From Trebonia sp963822615 (GTDB taxonomy: Bacteria; Actinomycetota; Actinomycetes; Streptosporangiales; Streptosporangiaceae): DNA of 64,000 nt. Shown here one piece after another: positions 42,221 to 50,933 of this stretch (position 1 is its first letter; the number at the start of each line of letters is the position of its first letter). A program made the translations under genes and the position numbers. Location of the stretch: contig CAWGIM010000015.1 of assembly GCA_963822615.1 (NCBI GenBank), forward strand, positions 558,001 through 622,000. Reading direction: 5' to 3'. The notes beneath the pieces are model-generated. The model ran no database searches and was not told the origin of the DNA. It worked only from the letters and a program-made list of their open reading frames with translations.

Positions 42221-43107
42221 TGCTCGACCCGGCGGTGCTGAGCGCCCCGCTGCTCGATCACCGCGGGCTTGACCTGGGCGCGGCCTGGCTGCGGTACGTG
42301 CTGCAGCAGGGCTTCCGCTATGACTACGACGGGCCGGTCAGCCAGTTGCGGCAGCGGCTGGTCATCGTCCCGCCCGCCCGGCACGGCTGCCAGTACCTGC
42401 GCGGCTGGCGGCTCGAGGTGGACGGCGCCCGGGTCAGCCGCCGGGTCCGCCGGGACGCCGACGGCAACCTGGTCGCCTGGCTGCGGGCCGACCAGGTGGC
42501 CAGCGCGATCGAGTTCCGGCTGGCGGCGGTGATCGACCGGGTGCGCGACCACGGGCCGGCCCTGCTGCCCGCGGACGCGCTGCACAGCCCGCGGCTGCTG
42601 CGCGCCACCCGGCTGACCGAGCCTGACGAACGGCTGCGCTCGCTGGCCGGCGAGGTCCGCGGGCAGGCGGGCGACGAACCGGCCGAGGAGGTCGCCGCCC
42701 GGGTCAGCGACGCGGTCGCGCGGGCGCTCAGCTACGCCGACGGCGTCACCAGCGTGCGGACGACGGCGGCCGAGGCGCTGGCGGGCGGGCGCGGCGTCTG
42801 CCAGGACTACGCGCACGTCATGCTGGCCGTCTGCCGCCTGCTGCGGATCCCGGCCCGGTACGTGTCGGGCCACCTGCTGGGCCAGGGCGGCACCCACGCC
42901 TGGGTGGAGGTGATCGTGCCCCGTGGCTGGCACGCGGCGGCGGTCGCGTTCGACCCGTGCAACGGCCGCCGTACCGACGGCGGCTACGTCACCGTCGCCA
43001 CCGGCCGCGACTACGCCGACGTGGCCCCGGTGTCCGGCAGCTACCGCGGCCCGGCGGCGGGCCGCCTGACGGCCGACCGCCGGGTGGGCGTGCTCGCCGC
43101 CGCCTGA
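42220..43107 (+). CDS. Transglutaminase-like cysteine protease family protein
   Basis: 295 residues from ATG 42220 (TGATG overlap with the preceding gene); GTG 42217 is an alternative. An N-terminal domain (LVIVPPARHGCQYLRGWRLEV) matches the bacterial transglutaminase N-terminal region. The triad is complete: C194 in GRGVCQDYAHVMLAVCRLL, H226 in GTHAWVEV and D245 in AFDPCNGR. Probably a peptidase or isopeptidase; substrate unknown. Pairing of an intact and a His-less homologue under translational coupling suggests a heteromeric complex, as inference. Confidence 0.9.
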   Translation: MLDPAVLSAPLLDHRGLDLGAAWLRYVLQQGFRYDYDGPVSQLRQRLVIVPPARHGCQYLRGWRLEVDGARVSRRVRRDADGNLVAWLRADQVASAIEFRLAAVIDRVRDHGPALLPADALHSPRLLRATRLTEPDERLRSLAGEVRGQAGDEPAEEVAARVSDAVARALSYADGVTSVRTTAAEALAGGRGVCQDYAHVMLAVCRLLRIPARYVSGHLLGQGGTHAWVEVIVPRGWHAAAVAFDPCNGRRTDGGYVTVATGRDYADVAPVSGSYRGPAAGRLTADRRVGVLAAA

Positions 43108-43325
43108 GCCGGCTCTCCGGCCGCGCCGAAATGACCCAAGCCGATAGCAACCCCGTGCGGCGGGCGACCGGAGTCGTACTCCAATCGAAAAAGCCTCGTT
43201 TATCGGTACCTAGGGTCTGATATTTGTTGCATTCATTAATGACCCCTGAGGCTTCTTCTCGGCCGGAGATTTCTGGAGTATTTTTAAAATCTCTAGGCGG
43301 CGGGAGAGTACTCGGGGGAGCGGAC

Positions 43326-43370
43326 ATGGGCGAGCATGAGGCTTCGCAGGGATCGGGGGGTGCCCGATGA
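43326..43370 (+). CDS. Fourteen-codon leader ORF coupled to the zinc-ribbon gene
   Basis: ATG 43326, preceded by GGGGGAG, encodes MGEHEASQGSGGAR and ends in TGA overlapping the next ATG (ATGA). It lies at the end of a 260-base, AT-richer leader containing a GAGATTT / AAATCTC hairpin near 43270-43300. The overlap and ribosome site suggest translation and coupling. The peptide sequence shows no attenuation-type codon run. Confidence 0.4.
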   Translation: MGEHEASQGSGGAR

Positions 43371-43564
43371 GCGCGGTCGTGCTGATCATCGGGGCCGCTG
43401 TCGTGGTCGGCTGGTGGGCCACCACGCAGCGCTACCCGATCCGGAAATGCCCTTCGTGCAAGGGGAGTAAGAAGAACGCGGGTAGTAACAGCGAGCGCTG
43501 GGGAACTTGCCGCCGGTGCGGCGGCAAGGGTGAGGTCCGCCGCCTGGGCAGCAGGAAATCGTAG
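43367..43564 (+). CDS. Small membrane-anchored zinc-ribbon protein
   Basis: 65 residues. Residues 3-18 (AVVLIIGAAVVVGWWA) form one membrane helix. The cytosolic part carries two DnaJ-like knuckles, CPSCKGSK and CRRCGGKGEV, which should bind one zinc. The basic tail ends RRLGSRKS. Small proteins of this design occur widely in actinomycetes, with no assigned function. Start codon overlaps a tiny leader ORF. Confidence 0.75.
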   Translation: MSAVVLIIGAAVVVGWWATTQRYPIRKCPSCKGSKKNAGSNSERWGTCRRCGGKGEVRRLGSRKS

Positions 43565-43750
43565 CGCGCTCGAATGCCGTCACGCCGGCGGCGGCCGGCG
43601 GGTTAGCATGCGGCATTTAGAACTATCTGCGCGCCCCGATGAAGAGCGTGATAGCAGAATGTACGAATTGTGCATTATGCGTGGCTGGCGCAGCCCGGCC
43701 CCCGGCAAGGTCGTTTACCCGGCGGCTGCGCGCGGGCCCGGGGGAGAGGG

Positions 43751-44323
43751 TCAGCCGAGGCTGGCGGCCGCGGTCCGCAGCTCGTCCAGGGCGCGCCGGG
43801 CCAGCTCGCCGTAGGACTCGCGGCCGCCCGGCTCCACCCAGCGCTCGAAGGCCTGGTAGAAAGCCCGGACGCCGAGGTCGGCGGCCAGGTCGGATGAAGG
43901 TCCGGCTACCCCGCGCTCGCGCAGGGCGGCCGCCATCGCGGCCGCCAGGCTGGCCCGCTTGTAGGCGGCCCGCTCCCGCAGCTCGCCGCTGGCGGCGATG
44001 ACCGCCAGCAGCCGGGGGCCGAGCTCGCGCTGCTCGGGGGTGAACGCGGCCGTGGTGGCGTCAAGGGCGGCGCCGACCGCCGCTAGCGGGGTGGCGCCGG
44101 CCGGGGCGGCCGCGATCGCGTCGGCCAGCAGGCGGCCGTGCAGCTCCTGGCCGGCGAACAGTACCTCGCGCTTGTCCGGGAAGTGGCGGAAGAACGTCAT
44201 CTTGCTCACCCCGGCCCGCTCGGCGATCTGGGTGACGCTGACGGCGTCGTAGCCCTGCGCGGCGAACAGGTCGAGCGCGGCCAGCACCAGCCGCCGCCGG
44301 GTGTTCGGTTCCCATCGCCCCAT
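43751..44323 (-). CDS. TetR-family repressor
   Basis: 190 residues from ATG 44323 (GTG 44329 is two codons upstream). DNA-binding domain: RRRLVLAALDLFAAQGYDAVSVTQIAERAGVSKMTFFRHFPDKREVLF. The remaining alpha-helical domain (about 65-190) is the ligand-binding part (VRAFYQAFERWVEPGG). It is divergent from an SDR gene, with two 22-base inverted operator-like sites in the 83-base gap, so it probably represses both. Confidence 0.92.
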   Translation of the reverse strand: MGRWEPNTRRRLVLAALDLFAAQGYDAVSVTQIAERAGVSKMTFFRHFPDKREVLFAGQELHGRLLADAIAAAPAGATPLAAVGAALDATTAAFTPEQRELGPRLLAVIAASGELRERAAYKRASLAAAMAAALRERGVAGPSSDLAADLGVRAFYQAFERWVEPGGRESYGELARRALDELRTAAASLG

Positions 44324-44338
44324 GGGCACAGCCTAGGT

Positions 44339-44390
44339 GATGTGACTAGGTAACGTCATCTCGTGTATGGTGACGTTACTGAGTAACATC
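44339..44390. promoter_or_regulatory. Two inverted copies of a 22-bp operator between TetR and SDR genes
   Basis: Site 1 is 44339-44360 and site 2 is 44369-44390 in reverse orientation; they share TAACGTCA and GATGT ends and differ at a handful of positions. Site 2 contains GTTACTGAGTAAC, an inverted repeat itself. Eight bases separate the sites. This is a typical arrangement for cooperative TetR dimers. Confidence 0.75.
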
Positions 44391-44406
44391 AACAAAAGGG
44401 GCAGTC

Positions 44407-45291
44407 ATGCGCGTCTTCGTCACTGGTGCCAGCGGCCACATCGGCTCGGCCGTGGTTACCGAGCTCGTCCAGGCCGGGCACGAGGTCACCGGCCTGGCCC
44501 GGTCGCAGTCGTCGGCCGCCGCGGTCAAGGCCCTGGGGGCCGCCGCCTACAGCGGTGACCTGGCCGATCCGGGCGGGCTAGCGGACGCCGCGGCCAGCGC
44601 GGACGCGGTCGTCCACCTCGCGTTCGACCACGCCGCCCTGTGGGCGGGCGACTTCCCGGGCGCGGTCGCCACCGACCTGGCGGTCGTCGAGGCACTCGGT
44701 AACGCGCTGGCCGGGACGGGCAAGACCCTCATCGGCGTCGGCCTGACCCGGACCGGCGACGCGCGCCGGGACGCGGCGATCGCGGCCAACCCGCGCTCGG
44801 CCGTGGCCAGCGCGATCGACCGCCTCGGCCAGCGCGGCGTCCGCACGGTCCTGATGGCGATCCCGTCGGTGACCCACAGCTCACGGGACACCGGCGGCTT
44901 CATCCCCACGCTGGTCAGGATCGCCCGCCGGGCCGGCGTCTCCGGCTACGTCGGTGACGGGGACAACCGCTGGCCGGCCGTGCACACCCTCGACCTGGCG
45001 GTGCTCTACCGGCTGGCGCTGGAGGCGGCCCCGGCCGGGGCCAGCCTGCACGCGGCCGCGGAGGCGGGCATCCCGGTGCGCGAGATCGCCGAGAATATCG
45101 GCCGCCACCTCGGCATCCCGGTCGCGAGCATTCCGGCCGGGCAGGCGGCGGACCACTTCCAGGGCTTCCCGTTCATCAGCCTCGACATCACCATGCCAAG
45201 TGATGACACCCGCCAGCTCCTCGGCTGGCAGCCGGTGCACCCGGGTCTCCTCGCCGACCTGGACCAGGGGCACTACTTCACCGCCGGCTGA
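44407..45291 (+). CDS. NAD(P)-dependent SDR-family oxidoreductase (atypical extended type)
   Basis: 294 residues; ATG 44407 with AGGGG upstream. Nucleotide-binding motif MRVFVTGASGHIGSAVVTELVQAGHEVTGLARS, then VVHLAFDHAALW. The canonical YxxxK catalytic pair is not obvious, as in many atypical extended SDRs (NmrA/NAD-dependent epimerase-like). HTLDLAVLYRLALEAAPAGASLHAAAEAG is a conserved family segment. Probably induced by a ligand of the divergent TetR repressor; substrate unknown. Confidence 0.88.
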   Translation: MRVFVTGASGHIGSAVVTELVQAGHEVTGLARSQSSAAAVKALGAAAYSGDLADPGGLADAAASADAVVHLAFDHAALWAGDFPGAVATDLAVVEALGNALAGTGKTLIGVGLTRTGDARRDAAIAANPRSAVASAIDRLGQRGVRTVLMAIPSVTHSSRDTGGFIPTLVRIARRAGVSGYVGDGDNRWPAVHTLDLAVLYRLALEAAPAGASLHAAAEAGIPVREIAENIGRHLGIPVASIPAGQAADHFQGFPFISLDITMPSDDTRQLLGWQPVHPGLLADLDQGHYFTAG

Positions 45292-45313
45292 CCGGCCAGC
45301 GGCTGCCTGCCGG

Positions 45314-45613
45314 TCAGGGCACGGGCACCACGCTGGTCACCTCGGCCAGGCCGGAGATGGTCAGCACCGGCGCCAGCACCGGGGTGGCGATGATCTTGAT
45401 GCGGGAGGCGTGCGGCAGCAGCACGGTCAGCCCGGCGCTGTCCAGGTAGTCCACCCCGCTCAGGTCGACCACGAACCGGCCGTCCCCCGCGCCTGCCTGG
45501 GCGAGCGCGCTGCGGAAGGCGTTCGCGTTGGTCATGTCGACCTCGCCGACCGCGCTGATCACGGCCGTACCGTCGCCCTCCTGGCGGACGGACAGCTTAA
45601 GAGGCGTCGTCAC
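45314..45613 (-). CDS. STAS-domain anti-anti-sigma factor
   Basis: 99 residues, GTG 45613, overlapping the end of the large kinase/phosphatase gene by 17 bases. SpoIIAA/RsbV fold with VGEVDMTNANAFRSAL and the phosphorylatable serine in VDLSGVDYLDSAGLTVLL. When dephosphorylated by a PP2C, such proteins sequester an anti-sigma kinase. The upstream protein contains both a PP2C and a kinase-type ATPase domain, so it is the likely partner. Confidence 0.92.
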   Translation of the reverse strand: MTTPLKLSVRQEGDGTAVISAVGEVDMTNANAFRSALAQAGAGDGRFVVDLSGVDYLDSAGLTVLLPHASRIKIIATPVLAPVLTISGLAEVTSVVPVP

Positions 45614-48600
45614 GGGAGATCCTCACGTCCATGGTGACGGTGGTGCCGGCCGGGCCGGCGTCGATGCTGACGTTATCCATCATGGCGCGCATCAGCGCGA
45701 TGCCCTTGCCGCGGAACGGCGTCGGCTCCGGCCCTGGCGGTAGCCAGCGGCCGGTGTCGATGACGGTCATCCGCAGCCGCTGCGCGGTCACCGAGGCCCG
45801 CAGCCGGACCTCACCGGAGCGCTCGCGGTGGCCGTGCTCGATCGCGTTGGCGACCGCTTCGCCCGCCGCGACCAGCGAGTCCTGGGCGGTCAGGGTGCCG
45901 GGGACGCTGCGGTCGAGCCAGCTCCGCAGCCGGGCCCGGGCCGGGCGGAGCTCGTCGGTGTCAGCCGGGAAGGCGAGCTCAAGCGGTGCCGGGTGCCGGT
46001 AGAGCACCATGGCCACGTCGTCCGGGTACCCGCCGCCGGGCGCGAGGCGCGTCATCAGCCCGCTGGCGAGGTCTTCGAGCATGTCCTCGCCCCCGGCGGC
46101 GACCGCGGCCGCCGCCTGCGCGATGCCGTCGGTCAGCGCGCGCCCGCGCCGTTCGACCAGGCCGTCGGTGTACAGCAGCAGCGTGGCCCGCGGCGGCAGC
46201 AGGTAGCTGGCCTCGGTCCGCTCGATGTCCGGGGTGACCGCCAGCGGGAAGGCGCGGGCGCCCTCGAGCAGGTCGGCGCGGCCGTCCGGGTCGGCCACGA
46301 TGCCGGGCGGGTGGCCGGCCGCGGAGTAGGTGAGCCGCCCGCTCTCCGGGTCGAGGACCCCGCAGAACACGGTCGTTCCGTCGGCGCCGGGTACGGAGGC
46401 GGCGAACCGGTCAAGCGCCGCCAGCGCGCGGGCGGGGCTGCCGTCCTGCAGCAGCAGGGCCCGGCAGGCGCTGCGCAGCTGCCCCATGACGGTAGCGGCG
46501 CCCAGGTCGTGCCCGACGCAGTCGCCGACCACGATCGCGATCCGGCCGTCCGGCAGCGGGGTGATGTCGTGCCAGTCGCCGCCCACTTCGAGTGGCCGGG
46601 AAGCGGGCTCGTAGCGGGCGCTGAAGCCGTCCGGCAGCTGGGCCGGCCCGAGGATCGCGCGCTGCAGGGCGAGGGCGGTCTGGCGCTGCTCGTCGTTCTG
46701 GTGCGCTCGCTGCAGCGCCTGGCCGAGGCGGCTGCCGAGCAGGGTGAGCAGCGTCTGGTCCTCGGTGCTGAGCGGGCGCCCGGCCGTCAGCTCGACCCAG
46801 ATCGCGAGGGTTCCCTGCGGGTGCTCCAGGCTGACGCCCGCGCCGCCCTGCTCGGCGGCGGGCGTGAGCGGCGGCCGCTCGCGCAGCAGGGTCAGCCCGG
46901 CCTGGGTCGTCGGCGGCAGCGAGTCCCAGCTCACGCCGGGGTCGCTGGCCGATACCAGCGGCTCGGCGGCGCCGGACCAGATGGCCGCGACCGCGCGCCG
47001 CGCGTTCCACAGCCGGTGCAGCTCGCCCAGGCCCGCGTTCAGGGTCTCCGCCATGGTGCCGGCCCGGGCCAGCGCCTGGCCGAGCGCGGCCAGCGCGGTC
47101 TCCCGCTGAATGGCGTAGTGCTCGGCGGTGACGTCACGGAATGTTCCCACGACCAGCCTCGTGCCCTCCCGGTCGGTGACCTCGTTAAAGCTGCCGGATA
47201 TCCACAGCCGGTGGCCGTCGCGGTGCGTCACCGGGGCGGTGAAGCTGCCACCGTGCTGCTCGGTGATCCGCTGGAAGGCGTCGTCCACCAGCCGGCGTTC
47301 CTCCGGCTCGGTTTCCCGGTCCGGCCACCACGGCTGCGGCCCAGGGTACGGCAGGCCCTCGGGCCCGTAGCCGAGCATGCGGACGAAGGCGGAGTTGACC
47401 TCGATCACCGCGCCGGACGAGTCGCACAGGAAGAAGGCCTCGTGCAGCGACTCGATAAGCGCGGCCCGCCAGCGGGCGTGCTCGCCGCGCATCTGCGACA
47501 GCTCGATGGTGGTGCGCACCCGGGCCAGCAGCTCGGCCGCGGCGAACGGCTTGACCAGGTAGTCGTCGGCGCCCGCGCCGAGGCCCTCGATCGCCGCCTC
47601 CTGGCCGGCCCGGGCGGACAGCAGCAGCACCGGCACGTCGGCGGTCCGCGGGTCGGCCCGGAGCGCGGCGACCAGCCCGAGCCCGTCCAGGCCGGGCATC
47701 ATCACGTCGCTGATTACCAGGTCGAACGGTCGCGCCCGGGCCGCGTCAAGAGCGTGCTGGCCGTCGGTGACCGCGGCCACCTGGTAGCCCGGCCGCAGCA
47801 GCCGCTCCAGGTACTCGCGCATGTCCGCGTTGTCGTCGGCCAGCAGCACGGCGGGCTTGCTCCCGTCCGCCGCGCGGGCCGCTACCTCCTCCCGCGTGCT
47901 GCCGCCGGTGTCCTGGCCGGCCCCGGGCGGGTCCCCGGGGACCAGCCAGCGCATCGCCTCCTGCACGAAGGGGTCGGCCGCGGCCAGCGCCGGCCTGCCG
48001 TCAGCGCTGGCCGCCTGGGTCGGCCCAGTGCCGTCCGCGGGGTGCCGGAACGGGATGCGGACGGTGAACTCGGTGCCGGCCTGCTCCTCGCTGCGCACGC
48101 TGATCGTCCCGCCGTGCAGCCCGGCCAGCTCGCGGACCAGCGCCAGGCCGATGCCGCTGCCCTCGTTGGACCGGGCCCGGGCGTTCTCCACCCGGTGGAA
48201 GCGGTCGAACAGCCGCGGCAGCTCGGCCGCCGGTATCCCGGTGCCGGTGTCGGCCACCCGCAGCACCGCCATGCCGTCCTGCTCGCCCACGGTGACGGTG
48301 ATGCTGCCCTCGAAGGTGAACTTGAGCGCGTTGCTGAGCAGGTTGAGGACGATCTTCTCCCACATCTCCCGGTCGATCTCGACCGGGCCGCTCAGCGGGG
48401 GGCAGTCCACCTGGTACCGCAGCCCCGCGTGCTCCACCGCCGAGCGGAACACGCTGGCCAGCTCGGCGGTGCACGCGCTGAGGTCGACCGGCTGGTAGCT
48501 CGCCCGCATCCGGCCGGCCTCGATCCGGGAGAAGTCGAGCAGCGAGTTGACCAGGCGCCCGAGCCGCAGGCCGTTGCGCTGGATGGCGTCGAGTTCGGTC

Positions 48601-49745
48601 CTGGCCGTCTCGTCGGCCGGGTCCAGCCTGCCCCGCAGTTCCGCCAGCGGGCCCATGATCAGCGTCAGCGGGGTGCGGAACTCATGGCTGATGTTGGAGA
48701 AGAAGGTCGTCTTGGCCCGGTCGAGCTCGGCCAGTTCCTCCGCCCGGTGCAGCTGGGCCTGGTAGGCGAGTGCCCCGTTGACCAGGCCGGCCGTCTGCCG
48801 GGCGACCAGGCCGAGGAAGTCCTGGTAGGCCGCGTCCAGCGCCCGGCCGGCGCTGGCGGCGAGCACCATCGCCCCGACCGGCACGTCACCGCCCGCGGCT
48901 GGCAGCGGCAGCACCATCGCCTCGGCCGGCGGGTCGGGCCAGCCGCCGGACGGCAGCGGCCCGAACTGCTCAGCCACCGCCGACAGCCGCACCGGGCGGC
49001 CGCTGCGCAGCACCTCGCCCGCGGGCCAGGCGGGCACCGGGCCGGGCGCGCTGCTGGCGGCCAGCACCGCGCCCTCGCCGGTGCCCCCGCCCGCATCCCC
49101 GCCGCCGCCCGCCCCGGCCGCCGCCCGCAGGTAGATCGCGGCGTACGGCACCGCGTGGGCGGCCCGGGACAGCGTTTGCACCACGTCCTGGCAGACGCCG
49201 GTCACGTCCCGGCCGCGGCCGGCCACCGCCCCCACGTCCTGCAGCACCGCCAGCCTGCGCCGCCCGACGACCTGCTCGGTGGACTCGGTGACCGCGGTGA
49301 ATACCCCGCGGACGGTGCCGGCCTCGTCGTGCAGCGGGCTGTAGGAGTACGTCCAGTAGGTCTCTTCCCAGTAGGCGTGCCTGCGCATGCGCAGCAGCAG
49401 GTCTTCCTCCCAGGTGGCCTGCCCGGTGCGCAGCACCGAGTCCAGCATCGGGCCGATCGTGTCCCAGATCTCGGGCCACACCTGCTCCCCGGGCAGGTCG
49501 AGGGCGGGGTGCTTGTCGCCGAGCAGCGGCGCGTAGGCGTCGTTGTACAGGAAGCGCAGCTCCGGTCCCCACCAGACGATCATCGGGAAGCGCGAGGTGA
49601 GGCAGATCCGGCAGGCGGTACGGAGGCTGGACGGCCAGTCGCGCGGGTCACCGAGCGCCGATCCCTCCCACCGGTGGTCACGCATCCGGCGCACCATCTC
49701 GCCGTCTCCGGGGAAGACCAGGTGCTGCCAGCCAGCCTGCTGCAT
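45597..49745 (-). CDS. Multidomain signalling protein: PAS-GAF-histidine kinase-receiver-PAS-GAF-PP2C-anti-sigma kinase
   Basis: 1382 residues, ATG 49745. Domains in order: PAS (about 45-155), GAF (165-325), HisKA with H354 in FFSNISHEFRTPL, HATPase (450-565; N-box NLLSNALKF, DTGTGIP, GSGIGLAL), receiver (632-745) with D680 in VISDVMMPGLDG and K732, PAS (762-880), GAF (885-1035), SpoIIE-type PP2C (about 1045-1240; GGDWHDITPLPDGR, VGDCVGHDLGAA, SAAGHPPG, LLLYTDGLVERRG, PDDVAMVL), and an RsbW-like HATPase (1255-1375; AVANAIEHGH). It therefore joins His-Asp phosphorelay and partner-switching modules in one chain. All key residues look intact. The following STAS gene overlaps it. Confidence 0.93.
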   Translation of the reverse strand: MQQAGWQHLVFPGDGEMVRRMRDHRWEGSALGDPRDWPSSLRTACRICLTSRFPMIVWWGPELRFLYNDAYAPLLGDKHPALDLPGEQVWPEIWDTIGPMLDSVLRTGQATWEEDLLLRMRRHAYWEETYWTYSYSPLHDEAGTVRGVFTAVTESTEQVVGRRRLAVLQDVGAVAGRGRDVTGVCQDVVQTLSRAAHAVPYAAIYLRAAAGAGGGGDAGGGTGEGAVLAASSAPGPVPAWPAGEVLRSGRPVRLSAVAEQFGPLPSGGWPDPPAEAMVLPLPAAGGDVPVGAMVLAASAGRALDAAYQDFLGLVARQTAGLVNGALAYQAQLHRAEELAELDRAKTTFFSNISHEFRTPLTLIMGPLAELRGRLDPADETARTELDAIQRNGLRLGRLVNSLLDFSRIEAGRMRASYQPVDLSACTAELASVFRSAVEHAGLRYQVDCPPLSGPVEIDREMWEKIVLNLLSNALKFTFEGSITVTVGEQDGMAVLRVADTGTGIPAAELPRLFDRFHRVENARARSNEGSGIGLALVRELAGLHGGTISVRSEEQAGTEFTVRIPFRHPADGTGPTQAASADGRPALAAADPFVQEAMRWLVPGDPPGAGQDTGGSTREEVAARAADGSKPAVLLADDNADMREYLERLLRPGYQVAAVTDGQHALDAARARPFDLVISDVMMPGLDGLGLVAALRADPRTADVPVLLLSARAGQEAAIEGLGAGADDYLVKPFAAAELLARVRTTIELSQMRGEHARWRAALIESLHEAFFLCDSSGAVIEVNSAFVRMLGYGPEGLPYPGPQPWWPDRETEPEERRLVDDAFQRITEQHGGSFTAPVTHRDGHRLWISGSFNEVTDREGTRLVVGTFRDVTAEHYAIQRETALAALGQALARAGTMAETLNAGLGELHRLWNARRAVAAIWSGAAEPLVSASDPGVSWDSLPPTTQAGLTLLRERPPLTPAAEQGGAGVSLEHPQGTLAIWVELTAGRPLSTEDQTLLTLLGSRLGQALQRAHQNDEQRQTALALQRAILGPAQLPDGFSARYEPASRPLEVGGDWHDITPLPDGRIAIVVGDCVGHDLGAATVMGQLRSACRALLLQDGSPARALAALDRFAASVPGADGTTVFCGVLDPESGRLTYSAAGHPPGIVADPDGRADLLEGARAFPLAVTPDIERTEASYLLPPRATLLLYTDGLVERRGRALTDGIAQAAAAVAAGGEDMLEDLASGLMTRLAPGGGYPDDVAMVLYRHPAPLELAFPADTDELRPARARLRSWLDRSVPGTLTAQDSLVAAGEAVANAIEHGHRERSGEVRLRASVTAQRLRMTVIDTGRWLPPGPEPTPFRGKGIALMRAMMDNVSIDAGPAGTTVTMDVRISRDDAS

Positions 49746-49839
49746 GAATCAACAAGTACCACGTCGTGCCGGCGGCAAACGACCAGGTTGGCCGGACGGC
49801 GCCGGCCCGGTGCGGGCCGGCTGCGCGACCGCTCGGGCG

Positions 49840-50757
49840 TTACCGCCAGACGGCGACCGGCGCGCCCGGCTCGTAGACCCAGCCGCCGCCCTGGCCGCCG
49901 GCCGCGGCCGGCAGGTGCTGGTAGTCGAGGCTGAACTGGTACTCGGTCCCCGGCGCCACCCGGTGCCCGCCCGGGTCGGCGGCCGCCGCCGTCCCGGCGT
50001 CGCTGAGCGTCCCGTCCCGGTAGGCGAACTGAGCGGGGTTGACGACGAAGCCGTCGAAGCCGGCGATGATCACCCACGCGATGATGACGCCGCCGGCCGC
50101 GTCGCCCTGGGTGTCGATCATCCCGATCCGGGAGCCGCCGGGGGTGGTGTACCAGGACACGTCGCCCAGGCTGGTGCTGTCGGTCGACTTGAGTGCCGCC
50201 TCCGGGGGAGTGATGCCGCGGACCGCGTCCAGCCGGGCGGTGCTCTCGTCGAGCAGGCAGCCGGCCACGTTGATGCCGTCGAGGGTGCCGCCGCTGCGGA
50301 ACGCCTGCTGGCAGACGACCGGCCGGGCGGCCAGCCAGTTCCGGTCGGCGGAGTTGATGACGGCCTGGGCGGCGGCGGGCGCGTCGCTGAACGCGGCCTG
50401 CCGGATCGCGTCGATGGCCGCGTCCGCGGTCTCGGTCTTGTGCTCGTAGCACTGCTCGATGTCGAGCGTGCTGCCCTGGCCGCAGCTAGCGGGGGAGGAC
50501 AGTACCCGGGCCGGGTGGCCGGGGTCGAACGGCTCGGTGATGGGCACGAACGCGGCCGCGGCGGACGCCGCCGCCGCCGCGCTGGCGGTCCCCGCGCCGC
50601 CCGCGGTGGCGCTGGCGGCCGAGCTGCCCGGTGCCGCCGTGCTGGCCGCGGGCGACTGGCCGCCGCTGGCGCAGCCGGCCAGCAGCGCGGCCGCGATGAG
50701 CGCGGCCCCGGCCGCCGCCAGGGTCGCGGCGGGCCGCCTGCCCGATGACTTGTCCAT
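49840..50757 (-). CDS. Secreted lipoprotein with LprI/DUF1311-like cysteine pattern
   Basis: 305 residues; ATG 50757 with GGGAGAA upstream. Signal peptide with lipobox ALLAGC (Cys near residue 29), then a Ser/Ala-rich linker to about 70. The first half of the mature domain has paired cysteines in SCGQGSTLDIEQCYEHKTETADAAI, VVCQQAF and VAGCLLDESTARLDAV, reminiscent of the LprI N-terminal/DUF1311 family, some of which inhibit lysozyme. The second half (ISWYTTPGG, GWVYEPGAP) is unrecognised. Anchored outside the membrane. Neighbour of a secreted glucanase. Confidence 0.75.
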   Translation of the reverse strand: MDKSSGRRPAATLAAAGAALIAAALLAGCASGGQSPAASTAAPGSSAASATAGGAGTASAAAAASAAAAFVPITEPFDPGHPARVLSSPASCGQGSTLDIEQCYEHKTETADAAIDAIRQAAFSDAPAAAQAVINSADRNWLAARPVVCQQAFRSGGTLDGINVAGCLLDESTARLDAVRGITPPEAALKSTDSTSLGDVSWYTTPGGSRIGMIDTQGDAAGGVIIAWVIIAGFDGFVVNPAQFAYRDGTLSDAGTAAAADPGGHRVAPGTEYQFSLDYQHLPAAAGGQGGGWVYEPGAPVAVWR

Positions 50758-50933
50758 GCGCTTTCTCCCGGCTCCAGGCCCGCTCCAGGTCGCAAACCGG
50801 GGTGAGCGTAGCAGGTCCCCGGGCGGTGTCGCGGCGGTCCGCCCGAACTCGGCCGCGACCGGGAAACACCAGATCATCCCGAACGGGTGCGGCTGGCTCA
50901 CCGGCTCAACCGCGGATCCGCCCGCCCGGGCGG

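Noticed and set aside
45828..49934. A 1368-codon open frame on the + strand
   Set aside because: It is antisense to the multidomain kinase, Gly/Arg/Gln-rich with no recognisable domain; long antisense frames are a by-product of extreme GC content.
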